Shown: positions 1-11,983, counted from the first letter of the stretch. The stretch: DNA of 64,000 nt from Carex sylvatica (GCA_964058845.1 CAXKVR010000423.1:1-64000), one strand, 5' to 3'. Numbers and translations are program-made. Notes: generated by a model from the letters alone, not told the origin.

Positions 1-1813
1 GAGCTCAGTTAAAAATTACCCTGATTATTTATTTGAGTTGCAGGTTGAAACAAGCGAGTTGGAATCAGTTTATGCAGCAGATGTGAGAACTGACAATCTG
101 GAGGAACTTGGACACGGACCGGATGGATCCCATACGGACCGTACATCACTTTTTGAGAAGCAGAACAGAGAGGTCGAGTCAGACAAGGCTAACACGAGGA
201 TGCTACACGGGTCGAACGCATTTGATATCAAACGACCAGACAGAGCAGCCAACTCCTGAGCTCAAGCCTCTTCCATCTAACCTCAGGTATGAGTTCCTAT
301 ACCCAGATAAATCTTGTCCTGTGATCTTAAATGCAGATCTCAACCCTGATCGGACTGCCACGCTCTTGGGGAAATTGAAAGCTCGCATAAGCGTGATCGG
401 GTGCTCGATTAAGGACTTGAAAGATATGGGTGGATTTTTCTTTTGCAAGTGTTTGAGAACACGACGCTCCGCTCAGATCTGCCCCCGGATTGCACTGCTG
501 GACTCTTGGAGGATTTCCAAACTCAGAGAACTGTGATCAAAAACTTTATTGAGAAGCTGATGGGTATGAACCCAGCCACATGCACGCACAAGACCTTACC
601 AGCGGATGATCACAGGCACACGGACCGTGCAAACCAAGATACGGGCCGTGCACAACCAACCTGGTCTATGCATTATGTCCCTTGGTGCATTAAAAGGAAG
701 AAACCACCCGACCCGTATGAAGAAAGAATGGTGTATCCTTTCAACACATTTGACACAACACTCCACCATAAACCACCCGACCCACCTCCCACCTCCCATC
801 GATCGGTGAGGCGCCCCCGCTTCACCCCTCACTCCATGTCTGGTTAGTTTCCATATTTTCTTCTATTTACTTTTTCTTGTGTGAATTCAAGTATTGAGGA
901 CAATGCTTCATTCAAGCTTGGGGGGAGGGGGGGTAGAATAGAAGAAAACTGTATCTGCATTTAGGACATGTTTATTTGTAAAAAAATTGCATTTTTAGGT
1001 GGAAAACTTGCGTGAATTGTTAGAATTAAGGACTTTTGTGAAAAAATTTGGTGATAATTAGGATGACCCCGAATTAATTAGAACTAACCCCATATTTTAC
1101 CATAGAACTGCTTTAAATGAGATTGTTTTGAGAACTTGAAAAGATGAAAACTTAAATCATGTCGAAAAAGCATTTTAAAACTGAATTGTGCCTTTAAAAA
1201 TAGGGAAATGAGATTTTAAATAATAGAAAGATTGGGATATCCATTGGTATGAGAGAATACCAGTGGATGTGTGTATTAATGATATATGCAAATGAAAAAA
1301 AGAAAGAAAAATTTGTTTTGCAAAGATGGAGAAAATAAGAGTACTGGCAATAAGTCCTTAGGGACGCCTTTGAGCTCGTCTCCCAATTTTAGAAAAATAA
1401 AATAGAGTACTGGCACAATCCATCTAGATGCCTTTGAGCTAGATAAAAATTAAAAGACTTTTGCATATATCAACACACGAAGTCTGCGACTTTCTAACTT
1501 AACCTTGGTTCAAACGAGGGCATTGTTTCAGAAGAAAAGTGAAATATTGATAAATTCAAGTAATTAGTCTTTACAAATATCAAAGCATCTCAGAATATGA
1601 AGTTTGATTGGTAAATTTTTGGGGTGAATCAAAATTGGTTAAGGAAAAGTCCAAATTGTTGTCAAAGTTATTCTCGAAGTTCCTGATAATAGTAACTCAT
1701 GTAAGCTTCCACAATTAGGAATTTATCTTGCATTTAGATAGTTTAAAGACCTACCTGGTACCTGAGTTGGGATTTTTGCTTGAGGACAAGCAAGATTTCA
1801 GCTTGGGGGAATT
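1..1813 (+). mobile_element. 3' internal region of a Tat-type Ty3/gypsy element (truncated by window start)
   Basis: The segment lies directly upstream of an LTR-like sequence and has two purine tracts typical of the 3' part of plant Tat/Retand-type gypsy elements: a G-rich tract near 916-935 after 'attcaagcttgg', and a second at 1799-1810 ('cagcttgggggaa') just before the LTR. It also carries scattered 'acggaccgtgc' and 'acgggccgtgc' words, common in these elements. The short open frames at 38-847 show no recognisable gag, protease, reverse transcriptase or integrase motif, so I treat them as non-coding or decayed. Element class is inferred from layout, not from a domain hit. Confidence 0.6.
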
Positions 1814-3380
1814 TGATATCTCGCAAACGTATCTACTTTTCGACCCATATTTTGTACCAAAACATGTGTTTATAATCATTAAATCAGTTGTATTTCATTG
1901 AATATCTATAGAATATGGTACTGCTGCAAGTTTGTTCTTACTTTGTAGGAATCAGATGAAATCGAGAAGAAATATGGATTTGAGAAGTTCTGACACGGGT
2001 CATACAACATTTTGTTCGGGTCGTATCAGCCTCGACCAGACCAGAACAATGCTGAAATTTCAGCATCCGAAATTAAAACAATCATAGATTTTGACTCGTA
2101 GCTCCGTTTTGAGTGTATCACCACTTTTCGGAAAGCTTACGAGAAGATCTACAATTTGAGAAAAAGAGGCATTCCAGAAAATTCTGTACGATTTGTGTCA
2201 ATTCTGATACGGGTTGTGTCAGACAAAATATGGCAAGAAATCTGGAATTTTGGAAATTCTAAAGGAAGAAAAGTCAGCCAGAGACCATATAAACAGGATT
2301 TCTTGCACCAGGGAGGTAATTCTGGAGCAGAGAGACATTTCTGGGGTTTGAGATTGACGGCTATTACTGGGAGACGAAGTTGAGAAGCAAAAGACGCGAG
2401 TTTTGTTTTGGATCTTCATTGTACTTCGGATTTTAGAATGAATTCTTATTTCTATATCTTTGTTATCTGTTTTAGTACTATGTTTGAGTAGTTTTATTTG
2501 TTTCTAGGGTTAAGATGTAATCGAATGTTTTGTTTTGCATCTAGTTATTGGATTTTTACGTTGAAATTTGTTTTTGCTTGTTTATGATTGATTTTAATTG
2601 TTTAGTTTGGATTGTTTGATTATTATTTGGTTTGACCACTACATGAGGCCTCATCTATAAGGTATTGTGTCCAATTTGATCTTTAAACCAGATTAAGTAT
2701 ATGAGGTAGGATTAGCGATCCGACAGGTGAAAGCAACTAGTAGCCGGAAGGTGAACATTTTCTCTTATCGACGGATAAGAGGTTACCTTTAGTATTCCAA
2801 ACAAGTAACTAGGTAACTCGGACCAATATATGACAGTTGAGGTTTAGAGCCCAAAGAGGGTAGATATTGCAAATTCCATACCAAATTAATGAACCAACAT
2901 ACGACAGTTGAGGTTTAGAAACATTAGGTCTAGTCAGTTGAACCCTACACAAAGGAACTACGTAAAGAAATAGTGACTGGTGCATTAACCCGAAGTCCAC
3001 ACGACCCGTGTCGGGTAACCAGATACGACCTGTGTAGGAAACTACATGGTCCGTGTCAGGGACTGAGAGGCAGAACTGAGAAAAGTCTGAAATCCTGGAA
3101 ATGCCCTTTATTATTGTTTTAAACCAAGTTTATTTACTTTCTTTCATTTAATTATTGTCATTGAACTGATTAGGAACTTAAATATCAAAAATCAACATTT
3201 TCTCACTTCTAGTGTTTAACTAATTTAAGTAGAGTCCGGTTTAGATTTGAACCGTCCATGTGATCAATACCCGAGATATATTACTCGATAGGACTGTGCA
3301 CTTGCAGTCTGAACTGAAGGTGTATTAAACGTTAAAAGGTACAGCTTGCTGTACTGAAACTTTGTACCATACGCTTTTGT
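1814..3380 (+). repeat. 3' LTR of the gypsy element (right edge approximate)
   Basis: It starts with TGATATCTCGC immediately after a polypurine tract. It contains the phrase 'tagctccgttttgagtg' (about 2099-2115) and a promoter/leader-like block near 2400-2600, as seen in LTRs of Tat-like elements. No primer-binding site follows, so this is a 3' LTR or what is left of one. The right edge is not sharp: sequence resembling an LTR end is seen near 3306 ('gtgcacttgca'), and the tandem array begins by about 3383. Confidence 0.5.
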
Positions 3381-3382
3381 GT

Positions 3383-6300
3383 GAATATATTGTATTGGGG
3401 TTTTAAATGCCCTATTATCTTGCCATCTTGTGACATTACTAGCATGTTTCAAACACCTTCAATTGGAGTGTTTTATTAGGGTTGTCAATGCCATGTTATC
3501 TTGCTATATAGAGTCACTACTCGAGTGCTCCAAATACCTTCAATTGAATTATTGTATTTGGACTGTAAATGTCCTATTATCTTGCCATATAGAGACACTA
3601 CTAAAGTGCTCTAAACACATTTAATGGGAGTGTTGTATTACGGTTGTAAATACCCTATTAACTTGCCATCTAGTGACACTCCTAGATTTCTCCAAAAACC
3701 TTCAATTGGAGTGTTGTATTATGTTTATAGATGCCCTATTATATTGCCATATACACTAGTAGAGTGGTCCAAATACCTTCAATTTGAGTGTTGTATTAGG
3801 ATTGTAAATACCCTATTATCTTCCCATGTAGAGACACTACTAGAGTGCTCCAAACACCTTTAATTGGAGTGTTGTTTTTGGAATGTAAATGCCATATTAT
3901 CTTGTCATCTGGAAACACTACTAGATTTCTCCGGACACCTTCAATTGGAGTTTTGTTTTAGGGTTGTAAATGCCCTATCATCTTGCCATCTTGAGACACT
4001 ACTTGATTTCTTCATACACCTTCAATTTGAATGTTGTATTAGGTTTTTAAATGACCTATTATCTTGCCATATAGAGACATTAAAATAGTGATCCAAACGC
4101 CTTCAATTGGAGTGTTGTATTAGCGTTGTAAATGCCCAATTATCTTGCCATATAGAGGCACTACTAGAGTACTCCAAATACCTTCAAATGAAGTGTTTTA
4201 TTAGGGTTGTAAATGCCCTATTATCTTGCCATCTAGAGACACTACTCGAGTGCTACAAACACCTTCAATTGGAGGGTCGAGTTAGGGTTGTAAATTTCCT
4301 ATTATCTTACCATATAGAGACAGTATTAGAGTGCTCCAAATACCTTCAATTGGAGTATTGTATTAGGGTTGTAAATGCCCAATTATCTTGTCATATATAG
4401 ACATTACAAGAGTGCTCCAAACACTTTCAATTTGAGTATTGTATTATAGTTGTAAATACCCAATTATCTTGTCATATCGAGACACTACTAGAGTGCTCCA
4501 AACGCCTTCAATTGGATTGTTGTATTGGGGTTGTAAATGCCCTATTATCTTGCCATCTGAAGATATTACTCGAGTGCTCCAAACACCTTCAATTGGAGTG
4601 TTGTATTAGGGTAGTAAATACCCTATTATATTGTCATATGGAGACATTATCTCATTGCTCCAAACACATTCGATTGGAGTGTTGTATTAGGGCTGTAAAT
4701 GACCAATTATCTTGTCATATTTAGGCACTACTAGAGTACTCCGAACACCTTCAGTTGGAGTGTTATATTGGGTTTGTAGATGCCCTCTCTTGTCATCTGA
4801 AGATATTACAACAGTACTCCAAACACCTTCAATTGGAGTGTTGTATTCAGGTTGTAAATGCCCTATTATCTTAGTGTATAGAGTCACTACTAGAGTGCTC
4901 CAAACACCATCAATTGGAGTGTTGTTTTAGGGTTGTAAATGCCCAATTATCTTGCCATCTGGAGACGATACTCGAGTGCTCCAAACACTTTCAATTGGAG
5001 TGTTGTTTTAGGGTTGTAAAATCCCTATTATCTTGCCATCTGGAGACAATACTAGAGTTCTTCAAACGCCTTCAATTGGAGTGTTATATTAGGGTTGTAA
5101 ATATCCTATTATCTTGTCATATGAAAACACTACTAGAGTGCTCCAAACGCCTTCAATTGGTGTGTTGTATTTGGGTTGTAAATGTCCTATTATCTTGCCA
5201 TCTGGAGACATTACGAGTGCTCCAAACGCCTTCAATTGGAGTGTTGTATTAGGGTTGTAAATGCCCTATTATCTTGCCATATGGAGACACTACTCGAGTG
5301 CTACAAACACCTTCAATTGAAGTGTTGTATTAGGGTTGTAAATGCCCTATTATCTTATCATATGGAGACACTACTCGAGTACTCCAAACACCTTCAATTT
5401 GAGTATTTTATTCGGGTTGTAAATGCCCTATTATCTTACTATATAGAGTCACTACTAGATTGCTCCAAACATCGTCAATTGGAGTGTTGTTTTAGGATTG
5501 TAAATGCTCAATTATCTTGCCATCTGGAGACTCTACCCGAGTGCTCCAAACACTGTCAATTGGAGTGCTGTTTTAGGGTTGTAAATGCTCTATTATCTGG
5601 TCATCTGAAGACATTACTAGAGCGCTCCAAACGCCTTCAATTAGAGTGTTGTATTAGGGTTGTAAATGTCATATTATCTTATCATATGGAGACACTACTC
5701 GAATGCTCCAAACACTTTCCATTGGAATGTTGTATTAGGGTAGTAAATGCCCTATTATCTTGTCATATGGTAACACTATCCGAGTGCTCCAAACACCTTC
5801 GATTGGAGTGTTGTATTAGGGTTGTAAATGACCAATTCTCTTGTCATATTGAAACACTACTAGAGTACTCCATACACCTTCAATTGGAGTGTTGTATTTG
5901 GGTAGTAAATGCCCTATTATCTTGCTATCTGAAGACATTACTAGAGTGCTCCAAACACCTTCAATTGGAGTGTTGTATTAGGTTTGTAAATGCCCTATTA
6001 TCTTACTATATAGAGTCACTACTAGAGTGCTCCAAACACCATTAATTGGAGTATTGTATTAGTGTTGTAAATGCCCTATTATCGTGCCATATGTAGACAG
6101 TACTAGATTGCTCCAAATATCTTCAATTGGATTGTTGTATTAGGGTTGTAAATGCCCTTTTATCTTGCAATATGGAGACACTACTCAAGAGCTCCAAACA
6201 CCTTCAATTGAAGTGTTGTATTTGAGTTGTAAATGCCCTATTATCTTATTATATAGAGTCATTACTATAGTGCTCCAAAGACCATTAATTGGAGTATTTT

Positions 6301-7293
6301 ATTAGGATATTAAATGCCATATTATATTGCCATCTAGGGACACTCTAGCTCCAGATTCCTTCAATTGGAGTGTTGTATTAGGTTTCTAAATGTCCTATTA
6401 TCTTCCCATCTAGAGACATTACTAGAGTGCTCCAAACATTTTCAATTGGAATATTGTATTATGGTTCCAACTGCCCTCTTCTCTTGCTATATGGATACAT
6501 TACTAGAGTGCTCCAAAAATCTTCATTTGGAGTTTTGTATTAGGGTTGCAAATGCTCTATTATCTTGTCATATAGAGACACTACTAGAGTGATCCAAATA
6601 CCTTCAATGAAAGTGTTGTGTTATGGTTGTAAATGCCATGTTATCTTGTCATATGGAGACACTACTAGAGTGCTCCAAACACCTTCAATTGGAGTGTTGT
6701 TTTATGATTGTAAATGTCCTATTATCTTACTATATAGAGTCACTACTAGAGTGCTCCAAACACCATTAATTAAAGTGTTGTATTAGGATTGTAAATACCC
6801 TATTATCTTGCCATCTGGAGACACTACTAGAGTGCTCCAGACACATTAAATTGGGGTGTTGTATTAGATTTGTAAATGCCCTATTATCTTTTCATCTAGA
6901 GATATTACTAGGGTGCTCGAAACACCATCAATTGGAGTGTTTTATTGGAGTTGCAACTGCCCTCTTTTCTTGCCATATGGAGACATTACTAGAGCACTGC
7001 AAGCACCTTCAATTGGAGTGTTGTATTAGGATTGTAAATGTGCTATTATCTTACCATATAGAGACACTACTAGAGTGCTGCATATACCTTCAATTGGAGT
7101 ATTATGTTAGGATTGTAAATGCCCTATTATCTTGTCATATGGAGACACTACTAGAGTGCTCCAAACACCTTCAATTAGAGTGTTGTATTATGGTTACGAC
7201 TGCCATATTATCTTGTCATATGGAGACACTACTAGAGTACTCCAAACAGCTACGATTGGAGTGTTCTATTGGGGTTGTAAATGCCCTATTATC
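3383..7293 (+). repeat. Tandem satellite, 81-bp unit, about 48 copies
   Basis: A head-to-tail array whose unit reads approximately ctccaaacaccttcaattgg - agtgttgtattagggttgta - aatgccctattatcttgcca - tatggagacactactagagtg. I checked the period at 5231 to 5312, exactly 81 bp. Copies differ by scattered substitutions and a few short indels (for example near 4785). Because 81 is a multiple of three and the unit lacks stops in at least two frames, long open frames run through the array (the longest covers 5182-6045), encoding a repeating 27-residue Cys-rich unit. I regard these as a by-product of the repeat length; no promoter or intron structure is evident. Confidence 0.95.
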
Positions 7294-7837
7294 TCCAGGC
7301 CCCTCCAAGACCACAACCTCAAAATCCCCAAAGGTTTACTACCAGGGAAGAGAAATTACCAGCCGGCAAGGCAAAAGTGTTTGAAGATGCCCGGTAGCAC
7401 GTGGTCCTGCAATTGCCACTGCCATTCCGTAACAACTAATCCTCTTGACTACTCGTGATAGGACACACGTTCACCAGCCTGAATACTGCCTTCTCGTGCA
7501 CGTGTCATAGTTTCTCAATCTAAGAGTCCAAGAGGTTTGTTTTGTCGGCATAAATGAGTTCGAATACGTGTATGGGCAGTTGGAGTTTGACCACATCAAG
7601 TTATGATTTCCCAACTTACTACTCGAGCAAAAGTAAGAAAACCTCTTTGACTCATGGCCTTACACTTTCCTTCTCTCACTCTCCATGCATACAGTGACGC
7701 TTACTGGGCTGGCAGTGTTTATGATAGTAAATCTACATCAAGCTTCTGCATTTTCCTTGGCCCAAATTTGATTTCCTGGCCAGACTCTCGTGTTTGGAAT
7801 AGCTAGACTTTCCTTATTAGGACCAGCGAAAAAAGCA
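7294..7837. other. Non-repeat insert that splits the 81-bp array
   Basis: The repeat stops inside a unit after 'gccctattatct' and resumes at about 7838 with 'gtcatatggaaacact'. The intervening sequence is richer in GC, contains no copy of the unit, and includes the copia remnant at 7650-7779. No clear target duplication was found at the edges. It could be a decayed insertion or the product of recombination within the array. Confidence 0.7.
7650..7779 (+). pseudogene. Ty1/copia RNase H remnant
   Basis: Forward translation beginning at 7650 gives a peptide with HAYSDAYWAGSVYDSKSTS followed by FCIFLGPNLISW. This is the conserved start of the copia RNase H domain (usual form [16 protein letters not shown]...FLG..LISW). 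The second acidic residue of 'DADWAG' is replaced by Tyr and the frame degrades downstream. Only about 43 codons are recognisable; there are no LTRs, so it is a fossil fragment. Confidence 0.8.
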
Positions 7838-8083
7838 GATCTCTGTCATATGGAAACACTACTGGAGTGCTCCAAACACCTTCCATTTGAGTATTGTATT
7901 AGGGTTATAAATACCATATTATCTTGTCATCTGGAGACATTACTAGAGTGTTCCAAACACCATCAATTAGAGTGTTGTATTAGGATTGCAACTGCCCTCT
8001 TCTCTTGCCATATGAAGACATTACTAGAGTGCTACAAACACCTTCCATTGAAATATTGTATTAGGGTTGTAAATGTGTTATTA
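7838..8083 (+). repeat. Resumed 81-bp satellite, three copies
   Basis: Three further units continue the array after the insert, in the same orientation ('ctccaaacaccttccatttg', 'ttccaaacaccatcaattag', 'ctacaaacaccttccattga'). The last unit fades out at about 8083 in AT-rich sequence. Confidence 0.9.
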
Positions 8084-8638
8084 TATAGGCACACTAGAAA
8101 TTTTCTCTTAAATAATCTACTAATATAATATAATATAAACATTAAGAACTAATCAAGTTGGTGTTTATGACCTGATTAGTTATTTAATACGTTAATTGTA
8201 ATATATATGTGCCAGTTTTTTTTTGCTAGTATGATTCTTTTGTAGGTGCATGCAGCTCTTTGATGACTCCAGCTCTTCACTAGTTCAAGATATTATTTTG
8301 TAGGTGCTTCGACTTCGGGTTACTACCTTGAGTCCTTGACCGTACGAACACTACAGCAAAATGATCCATTTGAGACCGGATTTTGGGACCGATCTGTTTG
8401 CTGGACGCAGAAGATCCCTGAAAAAGAAGAAGCAACGGAGACGAATTTGACTCCTAACCTTCTGAGACTAGCGCTCCTTCTGGGACCGATTTGGCCCGGT
8501 CCTAGATGGATCCCTGAAATAATACGCACGACCTTTTCTTCTCCTCTCCCTCTTGTTTCGTGTTAGGTCTTCTGGAAAAAAAAACAAAAACAAAAAAAAT
8601 CAGCGCCGGGAAATCCTCTCCGTTCAACCATCTCTGCT

Positions 8639-8760
8639 CGACCACCGATCACCTTCTCTCTTCTCCTCTCCGTTCGACCACCGATCACCTCCTCTCTTCT
8701 CCTCTTCGCTCGACCACCGATCACCTCCTCTCTTCTCCTCTCCAATCGACCACCTCCTCT
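8639..8760. repeat. 36-bp minisatellite in the CACTA 5' part
   Basis: The phrase 'cgaccaccgatcacc' starts at 8639, 8675 and 8711, and a shortened copy starts at 8747, giving an exact 36-bp period. The intervening parts are CT-rich. Both strands are open over this tract only because the unit length is a multiple of three. Confidence 0.85.
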
Positions 8761-9077
8761 CCGTTCTCTTCTGCCTATGCGCTCGTTTTGTGCGTGGTTC
8801 CTCTGCCCCTCTCTCACTGATTCAACTATCCTTCCTCAGCTGTGCTTGTGCGCCCCTCAAAGCCTGACACTCCGCTCAAACCTGGTAAGATCTCTCTCTC
8901 TAAGTGTGTAATTTTGTTTCTGGTTGGATTTTGTGTCAAGAAAAATTTGGGAATGTTCTGATTGATTAGATCTGGCATGGCAGTGGATAATGAATTTTAT
9001 GTCAAATTTTTTTTTATTTCTGGTTATTTCTCAAGTAATGAAGCTGATGCTGAGTGCCTTCTTGCTTCAATCATAAT

Positions 9078-9378
9078 TAGATGAAAGGGTTAAGTAAATC
9101 AAGTAGTAACACCATACCAATCTCAAATTTATTTTCAATTTGGTTGTTGCTGTTGAGAGTCTCATAATTAGATGAATTATTGAATTACCTTAAATTGACC
9201 TCATTTTGTTTTTGACATCTATTTGTACCTTAGATGAAAGGGTTAGATGAAAATGTTCAGTAAATCAAGTAGTAGTGGTTCATGATCCATTTGCCTTAGA
9301 TGAAAGGGTTAAGTAAATCAAGTAGTAACACCATACCAATATCAAATTTATTTTCAATTTGGTTGTTGCTGTTGAGAG
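9078..9378. repeat. Direct duplication of ~80 bp (9078-9160 and 9296-9378)
   Basis: The block running from 'tagatgaaagggttaagtaa' through 'ggttgttgctgttgagag' occurs twice in direct orientation about 218 bp apart with only a few differences. It lies between the CACTA 5' end and the captured transporter exon. Multiple shorter copies of 'ttggttttaggaggtgt' follow at about 9700-9835. Confidence 0.85.
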
Positions 9379-9883
9379 ACATGTTTTTTTTTGTAGTTTG
9401 TTGTATATGAATATCTAGTAGTAAGTGAAATCCGATATATATTACCTTTAAGAGCATCAAGTTTAATGTTCATAGTTTTCTTTTTTATCTTTTCTAATTT
9501 TTCTTTTAGATTGGGCAACAGCAGCCATGGCTAAGGAAGCATTAGAAGGACACTGCATCTAAGCTTCATCTAACCTACTCTCGTCATACTGATCATACTG
9601 TTAAGGTATCACATAGCAAACAAAAATATATATTACTTTTTTATGTTTTTAGAAGGATCAGATCTGATGTCATTTCTTAAAAAAATATTTTTCATTTTGA
9701 TTGGTTTTAGGAGGTGTGTTCATATCTGTTTATGATGATTGGTTTTAGGAGGTGTGTCCATTTCTTAAAAAAAATTATGATGATTGATTTATGAGGTGGT
9801 CTGAAATGTTATTGGTTTTAGGAGGTGTCTTAAAGTATATAATTTATGATGATTGTTCAATTTGATCTGAGATACATTTGCGC

Positions 9884-10822
9884 TATGTCCATGCAAAGAG
9901 TTTTCTCTCCTCTTCCAACCAAACATGTGTTCGATCAAGAGAGAAAGCTTCTTTCAAAACCTGAATGTGGTGGTTTAAAGTTGAGAAAGCTGAGAATTAC
10001 AACTCGAGCGAAGTACCAGCCAGAGCTTGCAGGGTTGCCCCTGGAGCCAAATGGGTCTTCTCCTGAAGAGGCAGTTTTGATTGGAGGAGAAGCAATTGAG
10101 GAGGCGGCGTTGCCATGGTGGCAACAATTCCCCAAGCGATGGACAATTGTTCTTCTGTGCTTCATGGCATTTCTTCTATGTAATATGGATCGTGTGAGTA
10201 TACCATAGAATTGATAGCAGTACTTGCCATTGTTTAACTTAAATTCTTTTGCTTGCTGGCTATTTTGTTGTGCTTTTTTTAATTTTTTTCCTTTTTTTTG
10301 TACATTATCTGAGGTACCATGGCACAACTTTGAGTTAGCACTTTTTTTTGTACCAACTATACCAGTCCATGAAAATATACTATTTTCTTCTATATGCTCA
10401 TTTATTTTTAATTTCTTATTTGAGGTTTAACCATGAATATGTTGTCATTTAACATAGTTGACACCTGAAAATAGATCCTTAGCAGACCGATTATGTTTTA
10501 ATGTTTCAAGTAGTCCCTAAAATTTTAATTCCTGATATATGTGTGCTTGTTTGTTTCACTTTGTTATTTTACTTTTTTGTTTTTTTCATAACAATCTAAA
10601 AACATCATGTACTACTTACTGTTTATATGCTGATCAGAATCAGTATTGGAAAAATAGTCTGAAGTGGGTAGTGAACCCTGTAAACAATTTTAGCATGAGG
10701 TCGATCTTAACTTTTTTCATCAAACTAGGTAAATATGAGTATTGCTATCCTTCCCATGTCAGCAGAGTTCAATTGGAGTCCAGCAACAGTTGGCTTGATT
10801 CTTCTGGGGCTACCTTCTTACC

Positions 10823-10825
<3 letters not shown>
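9884..10825 (+). pseudogene. Captured fragment of a PHT4-type plastid anion/phosphate transporter gene
   Basis: Two exons are visible. Exon A ends at 10193 with WWQQFPKRWTIVLLCF and FLLCNMDR, then a canonical donor (cgt|gtgagt). Exon B, 10729-10825, follows an acceptor (actag|gtaaat) and reads VNMSIAILPMSAEF.W.PATVGLI. Together they match the first transmembrane region of the plant PHT4/ANTR family (major facilitator superfamily, plastid Na+-dependent phosphate or ascorbate transporters). A possible upstream Met lies at 9846. Exon B has lost about 11 nt after GLI: the codons for FWGYLLTQ resume in another frame, so the reading frame is broken. The remaining transmembrane helices are missing. 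It sits inside a CACTA element, which suggests transduplication rather than a resident gene. Confidence 0.85.

Positions 10826-10859
<34 letters not shown>
10826..10859. repeat. (CT)n microsatellite
   Basis: An uninterrupted run of CT dinucleotides begins at the donor-side edge of captured exon B. It may have replaced the original intron sequence. Confidence 0.95.
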
Positions 10860-10864
<5 letters not shown>

Positions 10865-11190
10865 TTTTGTGATCTCATGTTGATTAACATTCAGTCGTAC
10901 AAGTCCTTGGCTCCTTGCTGTCATGGTACCATAACCCCAACTTGCAATTGTATATTCCAAGTCAAGTGTTATTCAAATTTACTTTAAGACTTCTCTACCC
11001 ATACAAAAAAAAGGTCTCCTGGTGTCCTTTGACTAGAAATAAAAATGATTAACAAAAACACGAATTGTTGAATTTTAATTCATGTTATTTGCAAATTCGA
11101 AGTAGACTAGCTCAAAGAAATATCATATGCTTTGATTGATATATTTTCTAACGATACATTGATTGATATATTTTCTTTTTCCTTGTGTAG

Positions 11191-11470
11191 CCTACACATG
11201 GCCAGCAGGCACGCTCTCGTCGTACCCCTTACGCACTTAGTGAAAATTTAGGTAATCACAGACTCTCCTTAACACATGCATTGATAAATTAACAATTAAA
11301 ATTCTTTAATTAGAAGCTTGATTATTAGGTCTTGTAGTAGAAAATTGTAGAAATGCATGCTTATTATATGCTCTTGATTTTCAATGTCAGATTTGGTAAA
11401 TGCGGAGGATTTAGTCTCGAACGAAGCCTCCAATGATGATAATGGCTCCAAGGATGCTGTCACCGAATAG
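11191..11470 (+). pseudogene. Second captured gene 3' end, two exons, unidentified
   Basis: An acceptor (gtgtag|cctaca) opens exon 11191-11251, which reads PTHGQQARSRRTPYALSENL and ends at a donor (ttag|gtaatc). A second acceptor (gtcag|atttgg) opens exon 11391-11470, which ends in an Asp/Asn-rich tail and the stop TAG. The phase fits (61 nt then 80 nt), giving about 46 codons. I do not recognise the protein. It could be the tail of a captured host gene or of the element's own regulatory protein. Confidence 0.4.
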
Positions 11471-11802
11471 TTGGCTATTTCTCAGTTCTTTAAACGAGTC
11501 AGATTTCTTTAGTTGGAATTGCTCCCACTATGCCTAATATAATAAGTTGTTCGAAAACTATAGTATAAATTTGGACTTGGTGCATTTGTATCTGCATGAT
11601 GTGACATTTTAAGCTGTTTGGCCTTTTTTTTATCAATGCATGAAACAGCTTAGAGTGAAACCTTTTCTTATCCTCTTGATTAATTTTGTTTGATCAATTA
11701 TAATTTAGTTTGAAATCAAACAATTATCTTTGAGAACTGCACTTAACACTTCGTACCAATTGAAAAAAAAAATTACAAAAAAAATATCAAAAAAAAAAAA
11801 AA

Positions 11803-11965
11803 TCTTCTGCGACCGGTGTCTTACCCTTCTGTGACCGGTGACGTCAGCAAGAGGTCATTAGCGACGGAGCAACTGCGACCGATGTTGACCTTCTGCGACC
11901 GATCATACCCTTCTGCGACCGGCGCTATACCCTTCTGCGACCCATTTGACCGGTCGCAGAAGGGT
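11803..11965. repeat. CACTA 3' subterminal repeat cluster
   Basis: Repeats of 'cttctgcgaccgg' or close variants occur near 11803, 11827, 11876, 11892, 11914 and 11933, plus an inverted copy (ggtcgcagaaggg) at about 11952 next to the terminal repeat. In En/Spm elements such subterminal motifs bind the element's TNPA-type protein. Confidence 0.75.
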
Positions 11966-11983
11966 GTTTTTGCTACAGTGGAA

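Larger units (their letters stand above)
8349..11980 (+). mobile_element. Non-autonomous CACTA (En/Spm-type) element, 3.6 kb
   Basis: The left end reads CACTACAGCAAAATG. The right end is the complement of CACTGTAGCAAAAACAC, giving terminal repeats that agree at 11 of the first 13 positions. Both ends are flanked by the trinucleotide GAA (8346-8348 and 11981-11983), the 3-bp duplication expected for CACTA. Subterminal 'gaccgg/gaccgat' repeats lie next to both ends, as in this superfamily. No TNPD-type transposase is visible; instead the interior carries a captured transporter gene fragment (9884-10825) and a second spliced-looking fragment (11191-11470). Orientation is set by the captured genes. 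Confidence 0.75.

Noticed and set aside
5182..6045. 287-codon open frame and its relatives as genuine repeat-protein genes
   Set aside because: They lie wholly in the 81-bp satellite; a stop-free unit of 27 codons is open by arithmetic. A second frame is equally open in places, stops recur between segments, and no splice or promoter structure supports them.
3383..8083. CRISPR-like array
   Set aside because: Units are directly contiguous with no unique spacers, and this is plant nuclear DNA.
8553..8867. Overlapping open frames on both strands
   Set aside because: Produced by the 36-bp CT-rich minisatellite; no protein family.
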